A stretch of DNA of 64,000 nucleotides, taken from assembly GCA_963785075.1 (NCBI GenBank), contig CAWATW010000010.1, positions 434,001 to 498,000 of the forward strand, written 5' to 3'. The position numbers were made by a program, and so were the translations under genes. Of this stretch, positions 33,802 through 40,446 are shown one piece after another (the first letter of the stretch is position 1; each line of letters begins with the position of its first letter). The notes beneath the pieces are model-generated. The model saw nothing but the letters and a program-made list of their open reading frames with translations, was not told the DNA's origin and did not search any database. This DNA is from JAOUGY01 sp963785075 (GTDB lineage Bacteria > Actinomycetota > Acidimicrobiia > Spongiisociales > ZC4RG35).

Positions 33802-33871
33802 GTACGGCGTTCTACGTATGCCGTTCTACGTATGACGTTCTACGTACAACGTTCTACGTACAACGTTCGCG
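33802..33871. repeat. Five 14-bp repeats, consensus GTACAACGTTCTAC
   Basis: Five contiguous 14-base units, twice seven, from GTACGGCGTTCTAC to a last unit ending in GTTCGCG. Differences fall at units' positions 4-6. They end 16 bases before the trmD GTG and contain the palindrome TACGTA. They could influence trmD transcription. Confidence 0.88.
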
Positions 33872-33886
33872 TGCCAAACTCGCGGT

Positions 33887-34588
33887 GTGCGGATCACGGT
33901 GGTCACCATCTTTCCCGAGTACTTCGAGTCGCCGTTGCGGCTGGGGATCGTGGGACGCGCTCTCGAAGCGGGTCTGGCGGCGGTGGACACCGCCGATCCC
34001 CGGGAGCACGGCAAGGGAGTGCACCGGCAGGTGGACGATTCGCCGTTCGGGGGAGGACCGGGAATGGTGATGATGCCCGAGCCCATGGCAGCGACCCTCG
34101 AGCCTCTGGCCGGCAGCCACCGTGTGTACCTGACACCGTCCGGGGCGCCGCTGACCCAAACGCATCTCGATCACTGGTCGGAGCTGCCGCATCTCACGCT
34201 CGTGTGCGGGCGCTATGAAGGTCTCGATCAACGAGTGATCGATCATTTCATCGACGAGGAGGTGTCGCTCGGCGACTTCGTGCTCGCCGGCGGGGAGGCG
34301 GCCGCGCTGGCTGTGATCGAGGGGGTCATCAGACTGCTGCCCGGCGTGGTCGGCAACCCTGAGTCGACGGTGTCGGAGTCGTTTCGAGACGGGTTGTTGG
34401 AAGAGCCCGTCTACACGCGCCCGGCAGACTTTCGCGGCTGGGCGGTGCCCGAGGTTCTCCTGTCGGGAGACCACCGGCGTATCGCCGCATGGCGGCGAGA
34501 ACAGCGTGTCGAGCGCACCGGCAGTCGGCGCCCAGACTTGCTCGAAAGGTCCGATGTCGGCCGAGATGGACCTGGGCGTCAGAGCTGA
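33887..34588 (+). CDS. trmD: tRNA (guanine-37-N1)-methyltransferase
   Basis: A 233-residue SPOUT methyltransferase that uses SAM to make m1G37 in tRNAs reading CNN codons, preventing frameshifts. Motifs: VTIFPEYFESPLRLGIVGRA, DDSPFGGGPGMVM, the trefoil-knot SAM site LVCGRYEGLDQRV and SLGDFVLAGGEAAALAVIE, and VPEVLLSGDHRRI. The start is GTG 33887, six bases after a weak CAAACT box. It precedes rplS as usual, but ffh-rpsP-rimM is separated from it by an inserted two-component pair and lipoprotein gene. Confidence 0.96.
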   Translation: MRITVVTIFPEYFESPLRLGIVGRALEAGLAAVDTADPREHGKGVHRQVDDSPFGGGPGMVMMPEPMAATLEPLAGSHRVYLTPSGAPLTQTHLDHWSELPHLTLVCGRYEGLDQRVIDHFIDEEVSLGDFVLAGGEAAALAVIEGVIRLLPGVVGNPESTVSESFRDGLLEEPVYTRPADFRGWAVPEVLLSGDHRRIAAWRREQRVERTGSRRPDLLERSDVGRDGPGRQS

Positions 34589-34682
34589 TAGACTCCATTC
34601 CTCGCAGTTCTCACTGCGTCCTTTCCGCGGTCGTCGCGACCGCAGCCCGCGAGGGCCGCACAGCATCAACAGGAGTTCCGTC
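34589..34682 (+). ncRNA. Possible structured rplS leader
   Basis: Between trmD and rplS are a TAGACT box at 34589-34594 and two hairpins: CGCAGT-TCTC-ACTGCG at 34603-34618 (6 bp) and GCGGTCG-TCG-CGACCGC at 34627-34643 (7 bp). These are followed by AGGAG nine bases before the ATG. Autoregulatory L19 leaders are known in other bacteria. This being one is inference. Confidence 0.35.
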
Positions 34683-35027
34683 ATGCACAAGCTCGACATG
34701 GTCGAAGGCGCGTTTCTGCGCGACGACGTCCCCGATTTTCGCGCAGGCGACACCGTCAAGGTGCACGTCCGAGTGGTGGAGGGTGGCCGTGAGCGCGTGC
34801 AGGTGTTCGAAGGTGTGGTCATCGCTCGCAACGGCAGCGGCCTCCGCGCCTCGTTCACCGTCCGGAAGATCAGCTTTGGTGTGGGCGTCGAGCGGGTCTT
34901 CCCGGTCCATGCCCCGATCATCCAGAGGATCGAAGTCACCCGTCGCGGCGACGTCCGGCGCTCGAAGCTGTATTACCTCCGTGGACGGTCGGGCAAGTCC
35001 GCTCGTATCAAAGAGCTCCGGGACTGA
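34683..35027 (+). CDS. rplS: Ribosomal protein bL19
   Basis: A 114-residue large-subunit protein at the 30S-50S interface. Motifs: DFRAGDTVKVHVRVVEGGRERVQVFEGVVIARNG, VRKISFGVGVERVFPVHAP and RRSKLYYLRGRSGKSARIKE. Length is standard. It is followed 11 bases later by the first signal peptidase gene. Confidence 0.97.
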   Translation: MHKLDMVEGAFLRDDVPDFRAGDTVKVHVRVVEGGRERVQVFEGVVIARNGSGLRASFTVRKISFGVGVERVFPVHAPIIQRIEVTRRGDVRRSKLYYLRGRSGKSARIKELRD

Positions 35028-35038
35028 GCACCGAAGCG

Positions 35039-35650
35039 ATGCGCAGGTCCCGGCGGGAGCAGAGTTCCAGGCCGGGACCGGTCGCCTTCCTGCTGGAGCT
35101 GCCTGGTCTGCTCTTGGCTGCGCTCGTCGTGGCAATCCTGATCAAGACCTTCATCATCCAGCCTTTCTACATCCCCTCCGAGTCGATGGTGCACACGCTG
35201 GAGATCGACGACCGCGTCATGGTGTCGAAACTCTCGTATCGATTCGGTGAGATCGAACGCGGTGACATCGTTGTGTTCCAGACGGGGCCGGAGGTCGTGC
35301 AGAGCGCTCCGGAGGCGGTGGTCCAGGCGGTGTTGGACGCCCTCGGCATCAGGACGTCGGCCAACGAAGACCTCATCAAACGGGTGATCGCCCTCGAAGG
35401 CGACGCCGTCTCGATCCTGGACAACCAGGTGCTGGTCAACGGGGAAGCCATTCGGGAGCCCTACCTGAACCCGGGGACGCTGATGGCCGACATGGCCGAG
35501 ACGATCATTCCTCCCGGCCACATCTGGGTGATGGGTGACAATCGGAACGCGAGCTCCGACAGTAGGGTGTTCGGACCGATCGAAATCGATGATGTGGTGG
35601 GCGAGGCGATCGTGCGGATATGGCCGGTCGACAGAGTCGGCCAGTTGTGA
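35039..35650 (+). CDS. lepB: Signal peptidase I (copy 1)
   Basis: A 203-residue type I signal peptidase that cleaves Sec and Tat signal peptides outside the membrane. One N-terminal membrane helix (about 19-40), catalytic Ser49 in IPSESM and general-base Lys114 in LIKRVIALEGD. Later boxes D and E read GHIWVMGDNRNASSDSRVFGP. It is closely related to the copy at 36029: identical positions for Ser and Lys and matching LLELPG-helix and QPF-IPSESM segments, so tandem duplication is likely. Confidence 0.93.
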   Translation: MRRSRREQSSRPGPVAFLLELPGLLLAALVVAILIKTFIIQPFYIPSESMVHTLEIDDRVMVSKLSYRFGEIERGDIVVFQTGPEVVQSAPEAVVQAVLDALGIRTSANEDLIKRVIALEGDAVSILDNQVLVNGEAIREPYLNPGTLMADMAETIIPPGHIWVMGDNRNASSDSRVFGPIEIDDVVGEAIVRIWPVDRVGQL

Positions 35651-35662
35651 GGCGGGGAGAAC

Positions 35663-35977
35663 ATGGCCTCAGACGGTGATGGGATGGACGAAGACCTCGA
35701 GCGTTTCGAGACCGAGGTCGAGCTCCAGATCTATCGGGAGTATCGCGACGTGCTTCCGATGTTCAAGTACGTCGTCGAGACCGAGCGACGTTTCTATCTG
35801 ACCAACGGCGTCGACGTTCAGCGTCGGGACGCCGGCGGCTCCGTCTACTTCGAGATCTCGTTGACGGATGCCTGGGTGTGGGACATGTTCCGACCCGCAC
35901 GGTTTCTGCAGTCGGTGACCGTGCTCACGTTCCGGGACGTGAACATCGAGACGCTCGAGCCGGGCATCGACCTGTGA
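35663..35977 (+). CDS. DUF2469 family protein
   Basis: A 104-residue protein matching the actinobacterial DUF2469 family: EDLERFETEVELQIYREYRDVLPMFKYVVETERRFYLTN, then VYFEISLTDAWVWDMFRPARF and FRDVNIE (key residues only; shown here in parts). Mycobacterial homologues lie between lepB/rnhB and yraN. The function is unknown. Here it sits between two lepB copies, with gaps of 12 and 51 bases, and no rnhB is seen. Confidence 0.9.
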   Translation: MASDGDGMDEDLERFETEVELQIYREYRDVLPMFKYVVETERRFYLTNGVDVQRRDAGGSVYFEISLTDAWVWDMFRPARFLQSVTVLTFRDVNIETLEPGIDL

Positions 35978-36013
35978 CAACGGCTGCCGGCTGGCACATC
36001 TCTCCAGCCGCCG

Positions 36014-36019
36014 TAGCCT
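36014..36019 (+). promoter_or_regulatory. -10 box TAGCCT of second lepB
   Basis: TAGCCT lies nine bases before the ATG at 36029, suggesting that the second lepB has its own promoter. Confidence 0.45.
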
Positions 36020-36028
36020 GAGGCACAC

Positions 36029-36643
36029 ATGACCGACCTCGAAGAACCTCGCGCCGAGCGACCCCGTCGTGGGTCTTTTCTGCTCGAGCTTCCGGGTCTC
36101 ATGCTCGGAGCCCTGCTCATCGCAGTGCTCCTCAAGACCTTCCTGGTCCAGCCATTCTGGATCCCGTCGGAGTCGATGCGCGAGACGCTCCAGATCGGCG
36201 ATCGGGTCCTGGTGTGGAAGCCTGCGTACCAGTTCGGCGAGATCGACCGCGGCGACGTGGTGGTGTTTCGTCGTGGTGACGACGAGGACTTGTCGATCCC
36301 GGAGTCGGTCGTCCGATCGGTTCTCGAGGCACTCGGGATACAGCAGCAGGGGAGTGAGGACCTGATCAAAAGGGTGATCGGCCTCCCCGGCGATACCGTC
36401 GAGATCGATGACAACCAGGTGATGGTCAACGGTGTTGCCATCGACGAGCCCTATATCTCGGATCCCGAGATGGCTCCCATGGCCGAGCTGACTGTTGAGC
36501 CGAACACCGTGTTCGTGATGGGGGATCACCGGTGTTCCGGTTGTAGCCAGGACAGTCGTGTGATCGGTGCCATCCCCGCCGACGACATCCTCGGTCACGC
36601 GATCATGGTCATATGGCCGTTCGACAGGTTCGGCGACCTCTAG
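36029..36643 (+). CDS. lepB: Signal peptidase I (copy 2)
   Basis: A 204-residue signal peptidase I paralogue with membrane helix at about 19-40, Ser49 in IPSESM and Lys114 in LIKRVIGLPGD. Unlike copy 1, its box E region reads MGDHRCSGCSQDSRV, so a CxxC pair is inserted where copy 1 has NRNASSDSRV. The pair could form a disulphide near the active site. It probably shares the general secretory role; different substrates for the two copies are possible but not shown. Confidence 0.92.
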   Translation: MTDLEEPRAERPRRGSFLLELPGLMLGALLIAVLLKTFLVQPFWIPSESMRETLQIGDRVLVWKPAYQFGEIDRGDVVVFRRGDDEDLSIPESVVRSVLEALGIQQQGSEDLIKRVIGLPGDTVEIDDNQVMVNGVAIDEPYISDPEMAPMAELTVEPNTVFVMGDHRCSGCSQDSRVIGAIPADDILGHAIMVIWPFDRFGDL

Positions 36644-36721
36644 CAGTGGCTGTGTGGTTGTCGGTCGTCAGGCCGCTGTTCGCGGTGTTTCGTGCGTCCG
36701 GGATCTGTCGCACCCGTCGGG

Positions 36722-36727
36722 TAGACC
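36722..36727 (+). promoter_or_regulatory. -10-like box TAGACC, yraN
   Basis: TAGACC ends exactly six bases before the ATG at 36734. The last base is C rather than T, so the match is weaker. Confidence 0.35.
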
Positions 36728-36733
36728 GGCGGC

Positions 36734-37060
36734 ATGGACGATGCGAGACACCGAACCGGGGCTCGGGGTGAACTGCTGGCAGCCGCCTATCTCCGTCGCC
36801 GCGGAGCGCGCGTGCTCCAGCGAAACGTCGTCGTGTCCGATGGAGAGCTCGATCTGATCGTCGAACTCGCCGGCGAACGGGTCGTGGTGGAAGTCCGGAC
36901 GCGCTGGTACGAGGATCCTCTCGAAGCGTTCGACGTCACGAAGCTCGACCGTGTTCGTAGGTCGGCGAGACGATTGTCACCCCCATGCCATCGGATCGAC
37001 CTGGTCACGATCCGATTCGACCACGAGGGCGCACACATCCGGTGGACCCCCGACCTGTGA
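36734..37060 (+). CDS. yraN: UPF0102 family endonuclease-like protein
   Basis: A 108-residue YraN-family protein with the Holliday-resolvase-like fold: GARGELLAAAYLRRRGARVLQRNVV, catalytic-type GELDLIVELAGERVVVEV (Glu-Asp-Glu-x-Lys-like core, with EVRTR here) and AFDVTKLDRVRRSA. A nuclease activity is suspected for the family, not proven. It closes the plus-strand block and converges with fcl 18 bases away. In relatives, rnhB, yraN, comM and dprA form one run; here gmd/fcl and small genes interrupt it. Confidence 0.88.
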   Translation: MDDARHRTGARGELLAAAYLRRRGARVLQRNVVVSDGELDLIVELAGERVVVEVRTRWYEDPLEAFDVTKLDRVRRSARRLSPPCHRIDLVTIRFDHEGAHIRWTPDL

Positions 37061-37078
37061 CACACGGCACATCCTGGA

Positions 37079-38020
37079 TCAGGCCCGCCTGTGTTGCTCC
37101 CACCATTCGATCGTTCGACGGAGTCCGTCCTCGAACTCGACTTCGGCTTCCCAGTCAAAGTACTCCTTGGCCCGAGTGACATCGAGGGCTCGTCGTGGCT
37201 GGCCATCGGGTCGGGAGGTGTCCCAGACGATCTGACCGTTGTAGCCCACGAGCCGGGAGATGATCTCGGCGAGGGATCGAAGGGGAACTTCACGTCCGTT
37301 GCCGAGGTTGACCGGCTCGGGCCCGTCGTATCGTGCGGCGGCCGCGACGATGCCAGCCGCCGCATCCGAGACGTACAAGAACTCCCGGCTGGGCGAACCG
37401 GTTCCCCACAGGGTGACCGTGGGCGAGCCTTCGTCCCTTGCGGTGGTGAACCTGTGGATCAACGCCGGAATCACATGGGACGTTTCGAGGTCGAAGTTGT
37501 CCCAAGGACCGTAGAGGTTGACCGGCAGGAGGTAGATGCCGTTGAAGTCGTATTGCTTCCGGTAGCTCTGCAACATCACGAGCAGACTCTTCTTCGCCAC
37601 CCCGTACGGAGCATTGGTCTCCTCCGGATAGCCGTCCCAGAGATCGTCCTCCTTGAACGGCACCGGAGTGAACTTCGGATAGGCGCACACGGTCCCGACT
37701 TGGACGAACTTGGCGACGCCGACGCGACGGCTCTCCTCGATCAGGTTGATACCCATCGCAGCGTTGGCGTAGAAGTAGCGGCCGGGATTCGCCATGTTGG
37801 CGCCGATACCTCCCACCTCCGCCGCCAGGTGAACGATGACGTCGGGTCGGACTTCATCGAGGAGGTCCCTCACCACTTGCTGTTCCGTCAGGTCGTGCTG
37901 CGCACGTCGGGGCACCACCAGTTCCGAAGCGCCGGCTTCGGTCAACATGGCGCATACCTCGCGGCCGAGGAACCCGGCACCCCCCGTGACCAGGACTTTG
38001 GCGTTCTTCAACCTCGTCAT
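37079..38020 (-). CDS. fcl: GDP-L-fucose synthase
   Basis: A 313-residue short-chain dehydrogenase of the epimerase/reductase type, turning GDP-4-keto-6-deoxymannose into GDP-L-fucose with NADPH. Rossmann motif VTGGAGFLG, DLTEQQVVRDLL, HLAAEVGGIGANMANP, TVCAYPKFTPVPFKE, catalytic YGVAKK (Tyr-x3-Lys) and NLYGPWDNFDLETSHVIPALI identify it. The ATG overlaps the gmd stop (ATGA). An alternative upstream ATG at about 38035 would extend into gmd. The product is used for surface glycans; no glycosyltransferase lies in this window. Confidence 0.94.
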   Translation of the reverse strand: MTRLKNAKVLVTGGAGFLGREVCAMLTEAGASELVVPRRAQHDLTEQQVVRDLLDEVRPDVIVHLAAEVGGIGANMANPGRYFYANAAMGINLIEESRRVGVAKFVQVGTVCAYPKFTPVPFKEDDLWDGYPEETNAPYGVAKKSLLVMLQSYRKQYDFNGIYLLPVNLYGPWDNFDLETSHVIPALIHRFTTARDEGSPTVTLWGTGSPSREFLYVSDAAAGIVAAAARYDGPEPVNLGNGREVPLRSLAEIISRLVGYNGQIVWDTSRPDGQPRRALDVTRAKEYFDWEAEVEFEDGLRRTIEWWEQHRRA

Positions 38021-39060
38021 GGTCGCCCGCTCCGCCATTCGTTGGCTTTGAGCCCGGCATCCACGAGTGCCCTTTCCTGCCTCGCCAACTCCAGGTCCGA
38101 CTCCACCATCATCTCCACGAGCAGATCGAAACCGACTTCGGGCTTCCACCCCAGGACATCGCGGGCCTTGGTGGCGTCACCCTCCAGCAGTTCGACCTCG
38201 GATGGCCTCAGATATTGGGGATCGATCCTCACATAATCGTGCCAATCGAGTCCGAGTCGTTTGAACGTGGAGTCCAGAAAAGCTGACACGGAGTGTCGCT
38301 CGCCGGTGGCGATCACAAAGTCATCGGGCTCGTCCTGTTGGAGCATGAGCCACATGGCTCTCACATAGTCGCCTGCAAAGCCCCAGTCGCGTTCGGCGTC
38401 GAGGTTGCCCAGATAGAGCAACTCTTGGAGTCCGAGCTTGATTCGGGTGGCGGCACGGGTGATCTTTCGAGTCACGAAGGTCTCACCGCGTCGTGGGGAT
38501 TCATGATTGAACAGGATGCCGTTGGAGGCGAACATTCCATACGCCTCCCGATAGTTCAGGACCTGCCAGTACGCATAGACCTTCGCCACGCCGTATGGGC
38601 TCCGGGGATGAAAGGGTGTGAGCTCCGTCTGCGGGGTCTCGACCACTTTGCCGTACATCTCCGACGACGACGCCTGGTAGAACCGAATCGGCTTGTCGAG
38701 CATCCGGACTGCTTCGAGCAGCCGGAGTGTGCCGAGGGCGTCGACATCGGCGGTGTAGAGGGGGTTCCGGAATGACACCGCAACATGGGATTGCGCCCCG
38801 AGGTTGTACACCTCGTCGGGCTCCACCTCTGCCACCAGCCGAGCGAGTGAACCGCTGTCGGCGAGATCCGCATAGTGCAGGAACAGTCGTGCCTCGTTCT
38901 GGTGGGGATCCAGGTACAGATGGTCGAGTCGCTCGGTGCCAAAGGTGGATGCTCGCCGGACCGTGCCGTGCACCTGGTAGCCCTTCGACAGCAGAAGCTC
39001 GGCTAGATACGATCCGTCCTGGCCGGTGATTCCTGTTATCAACGCGACTCTGTCGGTCAT
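38017..39060 (-). CDS. gmd: GDP-mannose 4,6-dehydratase
   Basis: A 347-residue NADP-dependent dehydratase making GDP-4-keto-6-deoxy-D-mannose, first step of GDP-fucose and GDP-rhamnose synthesis. TGITGQDGSYLAELLL, EVYNLGAQSHVAVSF, the catalytic Ser/Glu/Tyr segment ASSSEMYG, SPYGVAKVYAYW and NHESPRRGETFVTRKI match the family. AGGGAGTAGCA precedes the ATG, so it is not leaderless. It is coupled to fcl. GDP-mannose supply may depend on the phosphohexomutase at 19390. Confidence 0.95.
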   Translation of the reverse strand: MTDRVALITGITGQDGSYLAELLLSKGYQVHGTVRRASTFGTERLDHLYLDPHQNEARLFLHYADLADSGSLARLVAEVEPDEVYNLGAQSHVAVSFRNPLYTADVDALGTLRLLEAVRMLDKPIRFYQASSSEMYGKVVETPQTELTPFHPRSPYGVAKVYAYWQVLNYREAYGMFASNGILFNHESPRRGETFVTRKITRAATRIKLGLQELLYLGNLDAERDWGFAGDYVRAMWLMLQQDEPDDFVIATGERHSVSAFLDSTFKRLGLDWHDYVRIDPQYLRPSEVELLEGDATKARDVLGWKPEVGFDLLVEMMVESDLELARQERALVDAGLKANEWRSGRP

Positions 39061-39233
39061 TGCTACTCCCTCTGCACGCGCGTGAGTTGGGCCGTCACCC
39101 CTGATTCATACGGCGGAACGCCGTTGAAGTCCCCTCGAACGTCGTTGGGCCACTGTAGCGCCGAGTCGATGGTGGTCCATGAACCAGAAGCGGCGCCGGC
39201 ACCGTTCGCTTGCCGGGGTCGGGCGACCGCAAC

Positions 39234-39449
39234 TCAGCGTCGTGGTGGCGTTGGCTGACTTCGGCCACGCTGATGCTTGTGCCAGCATCCGTGGTGCCAG
39301 TGGCGTCGCAGGTCTGGCTCGTACCGGGGGACTACGACCAGGTGGAACGTGCCTACCGGCACCGTGCCTTCGCACCCGGGGCAGATGTAGGTCTTGCGGG
39401 CTGCGTACGGCTGGACCGGGCTGACATCGACGGCTTCGATATCCCACAT
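39234..39449 (-). CDS. Small zinc-ribbon-like protein
   Basis: A 71-residue protein with likely zinc ligands: CPGC at residues 23-26, His36, and a second cluster HWHHGCW (His50, His52, His53, Cys55). This resembles short actinobacterial proteins annotated vaguely as zinc-finger or ATP/GTP-binding. The C-terminus is basic (HKHQRGRSQ). Its ATG is one base after the stop of the tiny membrane-protein gene, so the two form an operon. No defined function. Confidence 0.7.
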   Translation of the reverse strand: MWDIEAVDVSPVQPYAARKTYICPGCEGTVPVGTFHLVVVPRYEPDLRRHWHHGCWHKHQRGRSQPTPPRR

Positions 39450-39450
39450 G

Positions 39451-39564
39451 TCAGCCGCCGACGAGCGCCCAGACGATCACCGCCAACGTGAGGAGCACCG
39501 CGCCGATCACCATGGCGATGTCGAATCCGGACTTGGTCTGTGGTCGAAACGGGTTCAGTCCCAT
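39451..39564 (-). CDS. 37-residue single-helix membrane protein
   Basis: A tiny open frame on the minus strand, MGLNPFRPQTKSGFDIAMVI then a hydrophobic GAVLLTLAVIVWALVGG. It has one membrane helix at about 16-36 and a short basic N-terminus, so it should be a membrane microprotein with the N-terminus inside. Support: a TACCCT box eight bases upstream, G/C-rich third positions, and a one-base gap to the zinc-ribbon gene. Similar small proteins probably occur in other actinobacteria, but that is memory, not a search. Confidence 0.7.
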   Translation of the reverse strand: MGLNPFRPQTKSGFDIAMVIGAVLLTLAVIVWALVGG

Positions 39565-39572
39565 CTGGCCTC

Positions 39573-39578
39573 AGGGTA
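39573..39578 (-). promoter_or_regulatory. -10 box TACCCT of the microprotein operon
   Basis: TACCCT on the minus strand is eight bases before the ATG at 39564. It lies back to back with the plus-strand TAGGCT at 39604. Confidence 0.45.
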
Positions 39579-39603
39579 GGACTCGCGCCCGGCCTTCGAG
39601 ATC

Positions 39604-39609
39604 TAGGCT
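39604..39609 (+). promoter_or_regulatory. -10 box TAGGCT, leaderless crotonase gene
   Basis: TAGGCT is followed by six bases and the ATG at 39616, with no ribosome-binding site. Confidence 0.6.
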
Positions 39610-39615
39610 GCCCGC

Positions 39616-40395
39616 ATGGACTGGATCCGGATCGAAGATCGTGGCAGCGTACGTTGGCTTGTCCTCGACCGACCGGAACGGCTCAATGCCGTTCCGTCTC
39701 CGGACGGATGGGTGGACCTCAGGGACGCTCTGGTGGCATTCGAGCAAAGCGACCAGCGGGTGTTGGTCGTATCCGGTGCAGGTGGTGCGTTCTGCTCGGG
39801 AGCCGATCTCGACCCCAGAGGCATCGTGTCGCAGGGCGTGGCCGACCGGAAGCGGTCGATGAACCGCGTCGCCGACGCTGCGTTGGCGCTGAGGCGGATC
39901 ACCAAACCGACGATCGCCGCGGTCGACGGCGTGGCCGTAGGGGCCGGTATGAACCTCGCGCTCGGCTGCGATGTGGTGCTGGCCTCGACACGAGCTCGAT
40001 TCTCCGAGATCTTCGTACAACGCGGTCTCACTCTCGACTTCGGCGGCAGTTGGCTCCTGCCGAGGGTTGTGGGCTCGCAACGGGCCAAGGAGTTGGCTCT
40101 GTCGGGTCGCATGGTCGAAGCCGACGAAGCGTTGCGCATCGGGTTGTGTCTCGAGGTCGTCGATCCGCATGTGCTCGAGCAGCGCGTCACCGAGTTGGCC
40201 GAGGCTTTCGGCGCTGGTGGGCCGGTGGCACAGATGTTCGCCAAGCAGGGCCTGGACCGCTCCTGGGAGATCTCCTATGAGGATGCCCTCGACTGGGAGG
40301 GGCAGTCCCAATCCATCTGTTTCACCACCGAGGACGTGGCGGAGGGGGTGGCGGCCTTCATCGAAAAGCGACGACCGGAGTTCCGCGGTCGCTGA
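39616..40395 (+). CDS. Enoyl-CoA hydratase/isomerase family protein
   Basis: A 259-residue crotonase-fold protein. The oxyanion-hole segments are SGAGGAFCSGADLDPRG and AAVDGVAVGAGMNLALGCDVVLAS. The position of the second catalytic Glu in hydratases (ARFSEIFVQRGLTLDFGGSW) reads differently: RGLTLDFGGS has Asp where many hydratases have Glu, so hydratase, isomerase or thioester hydrolase function cannot be told apart. It stands alone before comM, not in a fatty-acid operon. Confidence 0.88.
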   Translation: MDWIRIEDRGSVRWLVLDRPERLNAVPSPDGWVDLRDALVAFEQSDQRVLVVSGAGGAFCSGADLDPRGIVSQGVADRKRSMNRVADAALALRRITKPTIAAVDGVAVGAGMNLALGCDVVLASTRARFSEIFVQRGLTLDFGGSWLLPRVVGSQRAKELALSGRMVEADEALRIGLCLEVVDPHVLEQRVTELAEAFGAGGPVAQMFAKQGLDRSWEISYEDALDWEGQSQSICFTTEDVAEGVAAFIEKRRPEFRGR

Positions 40396-40434
40396 CCCAC
40401 GGTCCCCTCGCGCGTTTTCGTCACTCCAGGGCCG

Positions 40435-40440
40435 TAGGTT
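40435..40440 (+). promoter_or_regulatory. -10 box TAGGTT, leaderless comM
   Basis: TAGGTT is six bases before the ATG at 40447; start of the comM-dprA unit. Confidence 0.6.
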
Positions 40441-40446
40441 CGGTTC

